This document shows, one piece after another, positions 25,228-34,066 of a stretch of 64,000 nucleotides of DNA. The stretch is from Parazoarcus communis (GTDB lineage Bacteria; Pseudomonadota; Gammaproteobacteria; Burkholderiales; Rhodocyclaceae), in NCBI RefSeq assembly GCF_003111665.1, contig NZ_CP022188.1, forward strand, positions 3,720,001-3,784,000, written 5' to 3'. Within the stretch, counting starts at the first letter, position 1, and each line of letters starts with the position of its first letter. The notes under the pieces are model-generated. The model made no database searches, was not told where the DNA came from, and saw only the letters and a program-made list of their open reading frames with translations. The position numbers were made by a program, and so were the translations under genes.

Positions 25228-26384
25228 TGCTGAGATGGTATTCGCGCGTGATGGCGGCCTGGCTATTCGGCGCCGTGTTCATGTCAAGTGCAGCCTGCCT
25301 GGCTGCCAACGATACCGAGGCGCTGCGCGGTGTGGGGCTTCCCTATCCCGCGGTCACTCCCGGTGCAGCACTTGCGTTTCCGCGTGACCATGGTGCGCAT
25401 CCCGAGTTTCGGACCGAATGGTGGTACATCACCGGATGGTTGAGTGACGAAGCCGGCGTAGAACGTGGCTTTCAGCTGACCTTCTTTCGGGTGCGACCGC
25501 GCATCGGAGAAGGAAGCCCCAGTCGCTTCAGCCCCAGCCAGTTGATGCTGGCGCATGCGGCGGTGGCCGATCCTGGCAAGGGGCGTTTGCTCCATGCGGA
25601 ACGCGCCGAGCGCAGTCTCCCGCCACTGGCAGGCGCCGGCGAAGCGCATACCGATGTGCGCATCCGCGACTGGTCGCTGACCTGGAGCGAAGCGCCTGAC
25701 ACGCCGGGCGTTTACCGCGCACGGGTCGGCGCAGGCGAGTTTGCCTTCGATCTCGAACTGCGCCCGGATGGGGTGCCGGTCCTGAACGGGGAGGGGGGCT
25801 ACAGCCGCAAGGCACCTGACCCGAAACATGCGAGCTACTACTACAGCCGTCCGCACCTGAAGGTCAGCGGACAACTGCGTGCGGGGCAGGGCAGCCATCG
25901 TGTCACCGGCACGGCATGGCTCGATCATGAATGGTCGAGCGAGATCATGCCGGCGGATGCACGGGGCTGGGACTGGATCGGCATCAACCTGAATGACGGT
26001 GGCGCCTTGATGGCATTTCGCATGCGGGGCGATAAGGACATACCGGTCTGGAGCGCGGCCACGCTGCGTGATGCAGATGGCAGTTTGCGCACACTCGAGT
26101 TCGATGAGGTCCGTTTCGTGCCCAGGCGGGAATGGCGCTCGCTGCGCTCGGGGGCCACCTACCCGGTAGAGTGGAGCCTCCGTCTCGCAGGTACGGACGA
26201 TGCGCCGGAGCGTACTTTCCGCATCGTTCCGCTGATGGATGACCAGGAACTGGACAGCCGGGCGTCGACCGGTGCGATCTACTGGGAGGGTGCGGTGCGA
26301 CTGTTCGAGGGCGACACTGAACTGCGCGAAATCGGCAAGGGCTACCTTGAGATGACGGGGTATGCCGAACGGCTTGAAATGTAA
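25227..26384 (+). CDS. CrtC/AttH-like lipocalin-domain exported protein
   Basis: A 385-residue protein. An N-terminal signal sequence (VMAAWLFGAVFMSSAACLA) is followed by the CrtC (carotenoid 1,2-hydratase/AttH) beta domain. It contains HPEFRTEWWYITGWL, GFQLTFFRVRP, HASYYYSRPHLKVSG, GTAWLDHEWSSE and GWDWIGINLNDGGALMAFRMR. True carotenoid hydratases share this fold, but no carotenoid genes are nearby and the ABC context argues for a lipid-binding periplasmic partner. The Ala-Cys at the signal end could be a lipobox-like site (SSAAC), making it a possible lipoprotein. It is the last gene of the ATPase-permease-CrtC operon. Confidence 0.85.
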   Translation: MLRWYSRVMAAWLFGAVFMSSAACLAANDTEALRGVGLPYPAVTPGAALAFPRDHGAHPEFRTEWWYITGWLSDEAGVERGFQLTFFRVRPRIGEGSPSRFSPSQLMLAHAAVADPGKGRLLHAERAERSLPPLAGAGEAHTDVRIRDWSLTWSEAPDTPGVYRARVGAGEFAFDLELRPDGVPVLNGEGGYSRKAPDPKHASYYYSRPHLKVSGQLRAGQGSHRVTGTAWLDHEWSSEIMPADARGWDWIGINLNDGGALMAFRMRGDKDIPVWSAATLRDADGSLRTLEFDEVRFVPRREWRSLRSGATYPVEWSLRLAGTDDAPERTFRIVPLMDDQELDSRASTGAIYWEGAVRLFEGDTELREIGKGYLEMTGYAERLEM

Positions 26385-26402
26385 GCGCAGCCCTGTTCGA
26401 AG

Positions 26403-28466
26403 CTAATCGGTCAAGGGAACAGCTTTTACGACCAGATCACCCTGAGCGTAATTGAATCCGTAGTCGCGCAGGGAATCATGTAGCAGCGCGTCGTCGACTT
26501 CCGAGGCAATCACGGGAATCGACAGCGCGGCCGCCATTCCGCACAGGGCCTGAGCGACATTGCAGCCGGCCTCCAATCCAAAAGATTCCACCAGGGATTT
26601 CAGGCTGATCTTGACGAAGTCCGGATGCAGCGATGGCAGCAGCGCGGTTGCTCCACCGTCGAGCCTCTCGATTGCAATCCGCATCCCGATCTGGTGAGCC
26701 TGTTCGAATAAAAGCCGGCACTCTTCGGGCGCCTGCTCGGTCAGCCGGGCAGGAAACTCAAGGATGACCATCGAGGGCGACAACTCAGCCTCAGTGAGCA
26801 GAGTGACCAGTCTGGGCAGGTAAGCCTGTGGATTGGCCACCGTGGCCGGGGTGAGATTGAGGCTGAACTGTTTGACGTCCGACTGACGTGAAATCAGGCG
26901 GCAGGCGTGCTCCGCCACCCACAGGTCAAGTTCGAGCAGCGCATCGGGAGCGTCGATGCCGGATAGCAACTCCATGGGGGAGTGCATGCCGCCGGTGGTG
27001 TCGCTGACCCGCAGCAAGACTTCGTACCATTCACCCTGAACGGTGTCGTCGAGGTCCTTGATCGCTTGCTTGAAGAGCGACAGGCGCTGATAGGGAATCG
27101 CGCCCGAAATCGTCATGCCCGCTGCGGGGAGATCGGTCTTCCGTCGGTTGCCAGAGGGCTCTGCAGAGTGTTCCACCACCTGATTACGACCGGCCTTCTT
27201 TGCTGCATAGCAGGCAAGGTCGGCTGCTACAAGCAGGTCGGACGCACTGCTGGTCCGGCCGTCGATTCGCACCAGTCCGATACTGGCACCCACCGTAAAG
27301 CGCCGTTCCTCCCAATGGAAGCGGTAGGTGGACACGACTTCGCGCAAACTCTCGGCCAGGCCCCGCGCATCGGTCGGACTGCATTCGTGGAGGATAAGCG
27401 CGAACTCGTCCCCGCCAATGCGGCTGATCAGATCGCCAGTTCGTACTCGCTGCCGGATCAGGCGTGCGATGTTCTGCAGCAACTCATCGCCTGCAGCATG
27501 CCCGCAACTGTCATTCACGATCTTGAAACGGTCCAGGTCGATGAAGCAGAGCGTTGCATGATCACCAGATCTGCGGGAGCGCGTAACCGCATTCTCGAGC
27601 GCCTGCTCGAAGGCACGTCGGTTAGGCAGACCTGTCAGTGGGTCATGAAGCGCCTGATATGCGAGTTTCGACGTTGCCTCATCGATGCGGGCCTGCAGAT
27701 TGCTGTGCGCCTGCGCAATCGACTGTGCCATGTTGTTGAATCCGCGCTGCAGGGCTCTCAATTCGTCGCTCGGGGCGTCGTCAGCCACCGCGACATCGAG
27801 CTCGCCGGCGCCGATGCGACTGACCGCCTCGACCAGCCTCGCCAATGGCTTCCCCACCGACGAGGCCAGACGGGACGCAAGCAAGCCCGCCAGCCCCATC
27901 CCGATGATGAACAGACTGAGTGCGGTCAGAATCACATCCTGTTTGCGCCCTTCGATTGCCTGATTGCTGAGCTCGACATAGACCCAGCCAATATTCTCCC
28001 GCTCACTCATACCGCTCTTACGGAGTTGCGGCTCGAAAACGTCGTTCATTACCAGCGGTTCAGCTACGACCGGGGCCGCATAGCCAATACGCTTCGTATT
28101 GCGCCCGATATTCCGAGGGTGTTCAGTTTGAGTGACCAACCCGGGATGGACGAGCTCCATCCGGCCGCTGACGGCAAGCAAGCCCCCATCCCTGTCGAAC
28201 AGCGCCGCGCCAGTAACGTCTGGCTGGTCCAGCACCGCCTGCAGCAGCCCCATTTGAGTCAATCGGTTTCCCGAAATCACCGCATATTCGGAGGCGGGCG
28301 CAAGGAAGCTGACGATTGCGATCCCTCGATCGTCGAGCGCCGCATCGATCGACTGTGTTCCGCGCCAGAAGAACAGACCAGCGATACAGGTTGCAAGCAG
28401 CGCGGCAGGCAGCAGCCCGACCAGGAGAAGACGCTGCCGAAGCGAAAGTTTTCTGAACAAACTCAT
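26403..28466 (-). CDS. HAMP-GGDEF-degenerate EAL membrane c-di-GMP protein
   Basis: A 687-residue protein with two membrane segments bracketing a periplasmic sensor region (about residues 35-180), HAMP (SSVGKPLARLVEAVSRIGAGELDV), GGDEF and EAL-like domains. The GGDEF active site (RIGGDEFALI) and the RxxD inhibitory site five residues before it (RTGD) are intact, so it may make c-di-GMP. The EAL domain keeps YEVLLR, LNLT and a Lys (DFVKIS) but has ERLDGG in place of the DDFGTG metal-binding loop, so phosphodiesterase activity is unlikely. It overlaps the upstream binding-protein gene by 4 bases, suggesting ligand-coupled signalling. Confidence 0.88.
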   Translation of the reverse strand: MSLFRKLSLRQRLLLVGLLPAALLATCIAGLFFWRGTQSIDAALDDRGIAIVSFLAPASEYAVISGNRLTQMGLLQAVLDQPDVTGAALFDRDGGLLAVSGRMELVHPGLVTQTEHPRNIGRNTKRIGYAAPVVAEPLVMNDVFEPQLRKSGMSERENIGWVYVELSNQAIEGRKQDVILTALSLFIIGMGLAGLLASRLASSVGKPLARLVEAVSRIGAGELDVAVADDAPSDELRALQRGFNNMAQSIAQAHSNLQARIDEATSKLAYQALHDPLTGLPNRRAFEQALENAVTRSRRSGDHATLCFIDLDRFKIVNDSCGHAAGDELLQNIARLIRQRVRTGDLISRIGGDEFALILHECSPTDARGLAESLREVVSTYRFHWEERRFTVGASIGLVRIDGRTSSASDLLVAADLACYAAKKAGRNQVVEHSAEPSGNRRKTDLPAAGMTISGAIPYQRLSLFKQAIKDLDDTVQGEWYEVLLRVSDTTGGMHSPMELLSGIDAPDALLELDLWVAEHACRLISRQSDVKQFSLNLTPATVANPQAYLPRLVTLLTEAELSPSMVILEFPARLTEQAPEECRLLFEQAHQIGMRIAIERLDGGATALLPSLHPDFVKISLKSLVESFGLEAGCNVAQALCGMAAALSIPVIASEVDDALLHDSLRDYGFNYAQGDLVVKAVPLTD

Positions 28467-29395
28467 TTCTTTCGGGTGCCTGCAATGCGTTCCATCAACT
28501 CCGTGTCACTTGGCACATCCAGTCCGAGTGAGCGCGCAACCTGTCGATTTACAGCAACCGAAAATCGGACCGGATTCAGAACAAGCGGTTGACTCAAACT
28601 CTCTGGTCCGGCGGTGCGCAGCCACGCCGCAAAATCTCCCGCTACATCTTCGGGCGAGCTATACACCGCAGCGAGTGCGCCAGCCTGAACGTAGGCCTGC
28701 GAGTAGGCGAGGATTGGCTTACGGTAGCGATAACTTGTCAGCAGGATGGTGCGCGCCGAGGCCTGCGAGGCGACGATGGGATCGGGAATCATCAACAATG
28801 CATCACTGGCCTGCAGCAATTGTTCAAGCTGAGGAAGGAGATCCTCGACCGTGCCAATGCGCCGGGAAAGCAAGCTGACGCCAGAATCGGCTGCGGCCGT
28901 CGAGAACACCTTTTCGAGATCGAGGCTGTCCGGGCCGATGATCAAGCCGACCGTTCGCACGTTCGGCGCCACCGCGCTTGCCAGCCGCATATGCCGCGCA
29001 GCCGGATGATCCAGCACCATTGCAGACAGCTCCGCGTCCGGAAACGCAGCGATCAGGCTTCGGTGCTGGGCCCGGCTGACAAGAACTGAAAGTATGGGGC
29101 CACGAAACTTCTTCAGTATTTCCTCGGTTGCGCGCGCGCCGACAGCGACGATCACATCGGCCTGCTCGAGAACGGGGGTGTTAAGGCCTTCGTCGACGCT
29201 GCCACCATCGGCAATATGATGGGAGAGGGGCGTGACCGATCGCTGCAACGCCTCCAGAAACTGCCGGTGCGGACCGGATGACTGGGACAACGCAAGCGCG
29301 ACATCCATCGCACATGCCGGCGCAGAAAGCGCAAGCACGGTAGCTAATACCGGCAGCAGGAAGAACGTTCTCCAACCTCTAAGCATGTCGGACAA
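28463..29395 (-). CDS. Periplasmic ABC-type substrate-binding-like protein, partner of the GGDEF protein
   Basis: A 310-residue protein with a signal peptide (FFLLPVLATVLALSAPACA) and the two-lobe fold of the TrpX/PF04392-type substrate-binding proteins (VIVAVGARATEEILKKFRGPILSVLVS; VGLIIGPDSLDLEKVFSTAAADSGVSLL; LLMIPDPIV). No ABC permease or ATPase is adjacent. Instead its stop overlaps the start of the GGDEF/EAL gene (ATGA). The likely job is to sense a small periplasmic ligand and present it to the membrane c-di-GMP protein. The ligand is unknown. Confidence 0.8.
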   Translation of the reverse strand: MSDMLRGWRTFFLLPVLATVLALSAPACAMDVALALSQSSGPHRQFLEALQRSVTPLSHHIADGGSVDEGLNTPVLEQADVIVAVGARATEEILKKFRGPILSVLVSRAQHRSLIAAFPDAELSAMVLDHPAARHMRLASAVAPNVRTVGLIIGPDSLDLEKVFSTAAADSGVSLLSRRIGTVEDLLPQLEQLLQASDALLMIPDPIVASQASARTILLTSYRYRKPILAYSQAYVQAGALAAVYSSPEDVAGDFAAWLRTAGPESLSQPLVLNPVRFSVAVNRQVARSLGLDVPSDTELMERIAGTRKK

Positions 29396-29699
29396 GCGAA
29401 TAGACCTGTTGGCTAAGTTTGTTAACCAAGTTCGGTACGCGCAGGACTGGAGTGATTGCAGGGGAACGGTATAAGCCTTGTCTCATTCTGTGGTACGCGA
29501 CCCCAGGGTGCGACTGCAGGTCGTTTCAACACCAGTGCGCACATTCATAAATAGGGTTTCATATCGCATTTTTTGTACCCTTCGCAGGCTCTCACGGGGG
29601 ATGCGGTACGGTCAAGCAATCTGTCGAGCTCTCGGTGCCGATGCGCATGTGACGCCGCGCCTGTGTATAATTCGCGGCCGCGCGTCGTCGCGGCACCTC
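29396..29699. other. 304-base non-coding gap before tRNA-Leu(UAG)
   Basis: No credible gene is seen on either strand. The left part (about 29396-29480) should hold the minus-strand promoter of the binding-protein/GGDEF operon and is AT-richer than its surroundings. The right end holds a perfect TATAAT at 29666-29671, placed correctly for tRNA-Leu transcription. The middle shows no hairpin with a U-tract. Confidence 0.6.
29666..29671 (+). promoter_or_regulatory. -10 box (TATAAT) of tRNA-Leu(UAG)
   Basis: A consensus TATAAT lies 28 bases before the mature tRNA 5' end, followed by a GC-rich discriminator (TCGCGGCCGCG) as in stringently controlled stable-RNA promoters. A recognisable -35 hexamer is not obvious. 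Confidence 0.6.
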
Positions 29700-29784
29700 G
29701 CGAGGGTGGCGGAATTGGTAGACGCACTGGATTTAGGTTCCAGCGCCGCAAGGCGTGAGAGTTCGAGTCTCTTCCCTCGCACCA
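29700..29784 (+). tRNA. tRNA-Leu (UAG)
   Basis: A class II tRNA. The acceptor GCGAGGG pairs with CCCTCGC, the anticodon loop ATTTAGG contains TAG, and there is a long variable arm (CGCCGCAAGGCG). The T-arm is GAGTTCGAGTCTC and CCA is encoded. It is a second leucine isoacceptor alongside tRNA-Leu(UAA) at 3377. Confidence 0.95.
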
Positions 29785-29925
29785 GGATTTCAGACCCATC
29801 AGAAACGCCGGGCAGTTCATGGCTGCCCCGTGTTCGGCATGGGGCGGTATCGTCCGGCAGTGCAGCGTCCTGCCAACTGTCGCGAAACAAGAGCTGACGT
29901 ACGCGCATCAGGCGTGAGTACGTGC

Positions 29926-30393
29926 TCAGTTCTCGATGTCCAGGTACAGCGTTTCCTTCAGCTCTTCCATTACCACGTAGCTTCTCGACTCCGCTGCAGA
30001 TGGCAACTGGGTCAGCAGATCGCCGAGCAGTCGGCGGTATTCGCTCATCTCGCCAATCCGGGCCTTGATCAGATAGTCGAAATCACCCGAGACCAGGTGG
30101 CACTCCATCACCTCGGGGATCGTCGTGAGTTCCTTGCGGACGCGCTCGAATACCTCGCCCGACCGGGTCGACAACTTGATCTCAATGAAAACCAGCAGAC
30201 TCTTGCCCAGCGCCTGCGGATCCAGGTGAGCGTGATAGCCAGTGATGATTCCGTCTCGCTCAAGCCTGCGCACGCGCTCGGTACACGGCGTTGCCGACAA
30301 GCCGATCCGCTGTGCGAGTTCCGTCATTGAAACTCGGCCGTTCTTCTGCAGTTCTACAAGGATTTTCCGGTCGATTCGATCGAGATTCTGCAT
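29926..30393 (-). CDS. Lrp/AsnC-family transcriptional regulator, probable dadA regulator
   Basis: About 155 residues from the ATG at 30393 ([20 protein letters not shown], the standard Lrp start); the frame is open up to 30438. The N-terminal helix-turn-helix is [30 protein letters not shown]. The C-terminal RAM/effector domain contains [18 protein letters not shown], close to E. coli Lrp. It is divergent from dadA, as DadR-type regulators of alanine catabolism are, and alanine or leucine binding is inferred. The shared intergenic region carries a perfect 8-bp inverted repeat. Confidence 0.9.
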   Translation of the reverse strand: MQNLDRIDRKILVELQKNGRVSMTELAQRIGLSATPCTERVRRLERDGIITGYHAHLDPQALGKSLLVFIEIKLSTRSGEVFERVRKELTTIPEVMECHLVSGDFDYLIKARIGEMSEYRRLLGDLLTQLPSAAESRSYVVMEELKETLYLDIEN

Positions 30394-30463
30394 TTCACCA
30401 TCCATTGATACCGAAAGCATATATTCGGAAGTATTCACTGCTTTCTTACTGTACTTTAGTGTC

Positions 30464-30496
30464 TTTCGCTACTCAACAGTCAATACACTAGCGAAA
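30464..30496. promoter_or_regulatory. Inverted repeat between lrp-type regulator and dadA
   Basis: TTTCGCTA (30464-30471) is repeated as its exact reverse complement TAGCGAAA (30489-30496) with 17 bases between. Nearby TAGTGT and ACACTA form a second, interleaved pair. The site lies 31 bases before dadA and is a candidate Lrp-family operator. Confidence 0.45.
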
Positions 30497-30526
30497 TTCT
30501 ACTACTTTGAGTTCAGGAGAAAGGTC

Positions 30527-31828
30527 ATGCGTGTTCTGGTTCTCGGCAGCGGTGTGGTTGGAACGACGACCGCCTATTTTCTGGCGCGTGCCGGAGCAAA
30601 GGTGACGGTTATCGATCGCCAGCCGGCGCCTGCCATGGAGACCAGTTTTGCGAACGCAGGACAGGTTTCTCCTGGATACTCGACACCCTGGGCGGCACCC
30701 GGCATTCCCCTGAAAGCACTGAAGTGGCTTTTTCAGCGTCATGCGCCACTGGCCATCCGCGCCGATGGCAGCCTGTTCCAGTTGCGCTGGATGATGGAGA
30801 TGCTTCGCAACTGTACAGCCGAGCGTTATGCCGAGAACAAGGCAAGAATGATGCGTCTGTCCGAGTACAGTCGCGACTGCTTGCGCACCCTGCGCAGCGA
30901 TACCGGATTGCACTATGAAGAGCGGAGCAAGGGCACCCTGCAATTGTTCCGGTCCGCGGCACAACTGGAGTCTGCGCGCCAGGACATCCGCGTACTCGAG
31001 GAGTTTGGCGTTCCTTTTGAACTGCTCGACCGCGATGGGCTCATTCGTGCGGAACCCGCGCTTGCCCGGGCAGATGCGCAGCTCGTCGGCGGCTTGCGCC
31101 TCCCCAATGACGAAACGGGCGATTGCCAGCTGTTCACAACGCGGCTTGCTGAGATGGCCCGCGACCTGGGCGTCGAATACCGTTTCGGCGTTTCAGTGGA
31201 CGAAATCATGACCGGAGGTGGCGGGATCATCGGCGTTCGCGTCGGTGACGATGTCCTCTCTGCCGATCGCTACGTGCTCGCTCTTGGCAGCTATTCGCGC
31301 AGTCTGCTCGCACCCTTGGGGCTGGACCTCCCGGTCTATCCGCTCAAGGGCTATTCCCTTACGATCCCGCTCGCAGACGAAAGCGCCGCCCCGGTTTCGA
31401 CGGTTCTGGATGAAACCTACAAGGTGGCCATCACGCGCTTCGACCAGCGGATCAGGGTAGGGGGGATGGCCGAACTTGGTGGCTTCGATCTTGGTTTGAA
31501 TCCACGCCGCCGCGAGACCCTTGAAATGGTCGTGGGCAGCCTTTTTGGTGGCTGTGGCGACCTGTCTGCGGCAGAGTTCTGGACCGGGCTGCGACCGATG
31601 ACACCGGACGGTACTCCGATCGTGGGTGCAACCGCGTACCCCGACCTGTACATCAATACCGGGCACGGCACCCTCGGCTGGACCATGGCCTGCGGATCTG
31701 GGCAGTTGCTGGCCGATGTCATCACCGGTCGTCAGCCGGCGATCCGTCACGACGACCTGGCGATCTCTCGTTACGCCAAAAAGTCAGCGAGTGGCAGCAA
31801 ACTCCCAAACCTGCAGCCTGCGGGGTAA
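30527..31828 (+). CDS. dadA: D-amino acid dehydrogenase (small subunit) DadA
   Basis: A 433-residue FAD-dependent oxidoreductase with the N-terminal FAD motif [30 protein letters not shown] and a C-terminal [25 protein letters not shown] block. DadA oxidatively deaminates D-amino acids, chiefly D-alanine to pyruvate, at the inner membrane with electrons going to the respiratory chain. I chose the ATG at 30527, which has AGGAGA 7 bases upstream and the normal MRVLVLG start; the open frame reaches further upstream through the regulatory region. No alanine racemase gene (dadX) follows. Confidence 0.94.
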   Translation: MRVLVLGSGVVGTTTAYFLARAGAKVTVIDRQPAPAMETSFANAGQVSPGYSTPWAAPGIPLKALKWLFQRHAPLAIRADGSLFQLRWMMEMLRNCTAERYAENKARMMRLSEYSRDCLRTLRSDTGLHYEERSKGTLQLFRSAAQLESARQDIRVLEEFGVPFELLDRDGLIRAEPALARADAQLVGGLRLPNDETGDCQLFTTRLAEMARDLGVEYRFGVSVDEIMTGGGGIIGVRVGDDVLSADRYVLALGSYSRSLLAPLGLDLPVYPLKGYSLTIPLADESAAPVSTVLDETYKVAITRFDQRIRVGGMAELGGFDLGLNPRRRETLEMVVGSLFGGCGDLSAAEFWTGLRPMTPDGTPIVGATAYPDLYINTGHGTLGWTMACGSGQLLADVITGRQPAIRHDDLAISRYAKKSASGSKLPNLQPAG

Positions 31829-31852
31829 AGGCACCCAGTACTCAATAAGCCA

Positions 31853-32512
31853 TCAGAACGGCGGCTCGCTCGAGAAAGATAGCAGGCGGCCGTTGTCCGG
31901 GTGTTGAAGCTCAAGGCTGGATGCGTGCAGTAGCAGGCGTCCAGCCTTGTCTATTTCGGGGGTGCCATAGAGTGCATCACCGAGAATCGGGTGACCCAGG
32001 GTCAGCATGTGCACCCGGAGTTGATGCGTACGGCCCGTGATCGGCGTGAGCTCAACCCGTGTCAAATCGGCACTGGCATCGCGCGCAAGCACACGGTAGT
32101 GGGTCGTCGACGGTTTGCCGAAATCGAAATCCACCTTCTGTAACGGACGATTCGGCCAGTCAGCGATCAGCGGGTAGTCGAGAGTTGCTTCGTCGCTGGC
32201 AAGCAGGCCGCTGACGACTGCGAGGTAACGCTTGTGAACCTCGCGTTCCTGGAACATCACACTCAGCCGCCGATGCGCCACCGTATTGCGAGCAAGCACG
32301 ATCAGTCCGGAGGTTTCCATATCGAGGCGGTGGACAATCAAGGCATCGGGGAAATCGGCCTGCACGCGGGAGACCAGGCAATCCGCCTTTTCCGGGCCAC
32401 GTCCGGGAACCGACAGCAGTCCGCCAGGCTTGACCACGACCAACATCGAAGCATCGACATGGAGGTAATCGAGTGGCTCGGGTGGTGGCGGAGAATATGG
32501 TGCGGGGCTCAT
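31853..32512 (-). CDS. RluA-family RNA pseudouridine synthase
   Basis: A 219-residue single-domain RluA-type enzyme without an S4 domain. The catalytic motif ALIVHRLDMETSGLIVLARN holds the invariant Asp. KRYLAVVSG, TGRTHQLRVHMLTLGHPILGD and LLLHASSLEL are the usual following blocks. The size and lack of S4 fit RluA/TruC-like subgroups, which modify 23S rRNA U746/tRNA U32 or tRNA U65; I cannot decide the target. It faces dadA tail to tail with a 24-base gap and no terminator. Confidence 0.88.
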   Translation of the reverse strand: MSPAPYSPPPPEPLDYLHVDASMLVVVKPGGLLSVPGRGPEKADCLVSRVQADFPDALIVHRLDMETSGLIVLARNTVAHRRLSVMFQEREVHKRYLAVVSGLLASDEATLDYPLIADWPNRPLQKVDFDFGKPSTTHYRVLARDASADLTRVELTPITGRTHQLRVHMLTLGHPILGDALYGTPEIDKAGRLLLHASSLELQHPDNGRLLSFSSEPPF

Positions 32513-32623
32513 GCCGGAAATTCGGTACTCGTAAGCGGGTGGCGATTGTCACCGCGAAAGCAGCACGGAGTAAATCGCATTCTTTGGATTGCGGCAGACT
32601 CGATACTATGAATCTATAACCGC

Positions 32624-32639
32624 CATAATGTGTATTATG
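32624..32639. repeat. AT-rich inverted repeat CATAAT-GTGT-ATTATG
   Basis: A perfect 6-bp inverted repeat in the 177-base gap between radA and the pseudouridine synthase gene, inside a markedly AT-rich patch (about 32600-32660). It is upstream of the pseudouridine synthase on the minus strand. It is a candidate operator or promoter region; no U-tract, so not an obvious terminator. Confidence 0.35.
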
Positions 32640-32689
32640 TAAACTTAAGTGCATTCTTTGCAAACCAACACCTGCTTCCTGCCAGGCAA

Positions 32690-34066
32690 TCACTCACTCA
32701 AACCCTTCGCAACGTCCAGCGCCTGATCGATGCGCTCCACTGCATGGATCTCCATTCCCTCGATCGGATGTCGCGGCATGTTTGCCTTGGGCACGATCGC
32801 GGTGTCGAATCCGAGCTTTGCCGCTTCCTTCAGTCGCTCCTGCCCGCGAGGCGCGGGACGGATCTCGCCTGCAAGGCCGACTTCGCCAAACACGGCGAGC
32901 CCTTGCTTGAGCGGCCGGTCGCGCAAGGACGAGACCGTGGCCAGCAGTATCGCAAGATCGGCCGCAGGCTCGGTGATCTTGACGCCGCCGACTGCGTTTA
33001 CGAACACGTCCTGATCGAAGCAGACGATACCGGCGTGCCGGTGCATGACTGCAAGCAGCATCGCCAGTCGGGTCTGTTCGAGCCCGACCGAAAGCCTGCG
33101 GGGGTTTGGACTCTGTGCGCCATCGACCAGCGCCTGGATCTCAACCAGCAAGGGGCGCGTACCTTCCTGGGTGACGAGAACACAACTGCCCGAGACCTGC
33201 TCTGCGTGCTGCGACAGAAAAAGCGCTGACGGATTGGAGACGCCTCTCAAGCCGCGATCAGTCATCGCGAACACGCCGAGTTCATTGACCGCACCGAAGC
33301 GATTCTTGAACGCGCGCACAAGACGGAAGCTCGAATGATTGTCGCCCTCGAAGTACAGCACCGTATCGACGATGTGTTCGAGCACGCGCGGACCGGCCAG
33401 GGTGCCATCCTTGGTGACATGTCCGACCAGAATCAGGGTCGTGCCACTTTGCTTCGCAAAGCGCGTGAGCTGTGCGGCACACTCCCTCACCTGCCCCACA
33501 GAGCCCGGCGCTGACTGCAGGCTTTCGGAGTAGACCGTCTGAATCGAGTCGATCACCGCAACCCTGGGCGCAGCGGTTTTGAGCGTATCAAGAATACGCT
33601 CGAGATTGATTTCTGCAAGCAGCTGCAGCTCTCCGGCCTGCAACTGCAGGCGCTGAGCCCGCAATGCAACCTGTTCGCCGGACTCTTCGCCGCTGACATA
33701 GACCACGGGATGCGTCGCGGCGAGGTGGCACAGCGCCTGTAGCAAGAGCGTCGATTTGCCGATGCCAGGGTCGCCCCCGATGAGTACGACGCCACCTGCC
33801 ACCAGCCCTCCGCCGAGGACACGGTCGAACTCGTCGATGCCCGTCGGTGTTCTGGGCTCTTCTCTGGGCTGAAGGGCGGACAGGGGCTGAAGTCTGGAGG
33901 CCGCGCCGGCAAGGGCAGCGAAACGGCTGGGTGCGCCCCCTCCCCCACGTTCGATGACGGTTTCGGTCAGTGTGTTCCATGCCTGGCACTGCGGACACTG
34001 GCCTTGCCAGCGAGGTGTCTGTGCGCCGCAATCGGAGCACACATAGGCCGACTTGGCTTTCGCCAT
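32690..34066 (-). CDS. radA: DNA repair/recombination protein RadA
   Basis: A 458-residue protein. It has an N-terminal zinc finger (CSDCGAQTPRWQGQCPQC), a RecA-like core with Walker A GGDPGIGKSTLL, and the RadA-specific KNRFG motif (RAFKNRFGAVNELGVF). A C-terminal Lon-protease-like domain (about residues 280-458) follows. RadA is a DnaB-like helicase/branch-migration factor in recombination. Its start abuts the stop of the LysR-type regulator, sharing base 34066, which suggests co-transcription. Confidence 0.96.
   Translation of the reverse strand: MAKAKSAYVCSDCGAQTPRWQGQCPQCQAWNTLTETVIERGGGGAPSRFAALAGAASRLQPLSALQPREEPRTPTGIDEFDRVLGGGLVAGGVVLIGGDPGIGKSTLLLQALCHLAATHPVVYVSGEESGEQVALRAQRLQLQAGELQLLAEINLERILDTLKTAAPRVAVIDSIQTVYSESLQSAPGSVGQVRECAAQLTRFAKQSGTTLILVGHVTKDGTLAGPRVLEHIVDTVLYFEGDNHSSFRLVRAFKNRFGAVNELGVFAMTDRGLRGVSNPSALFLSQHAEQVSGSCVLVTQEGTRPLLVEIQALVDGAQSPNPRRLSVGLEQTRLAMLLAVMHRHAGIVCFDQDVFVNAVGGVKITEPAADLAILLATVSSLRDRPLKQGLAVFGEVGLAGEIRPAPRGQERLKEAAKLGFDTAIVPKANMPRHPIEGMEIHAVERIDQALDVAKGLSE

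Noticed and set aside
26982..28592. 536-residue plus-strand frame opposite the GGDEF gene
   Set aside because: Lacks recognisable domains and is the antisense of an intact HAMP-GGDEF-EAL protein.
29820..29850. GCCCCGTG/CATGGGGC hairpin between tRNA-Leu(UAG) and the Lrp gene
   Set aside because: A short stem with a wobble pair and no T-tract in either direction; not a convincing terminator.
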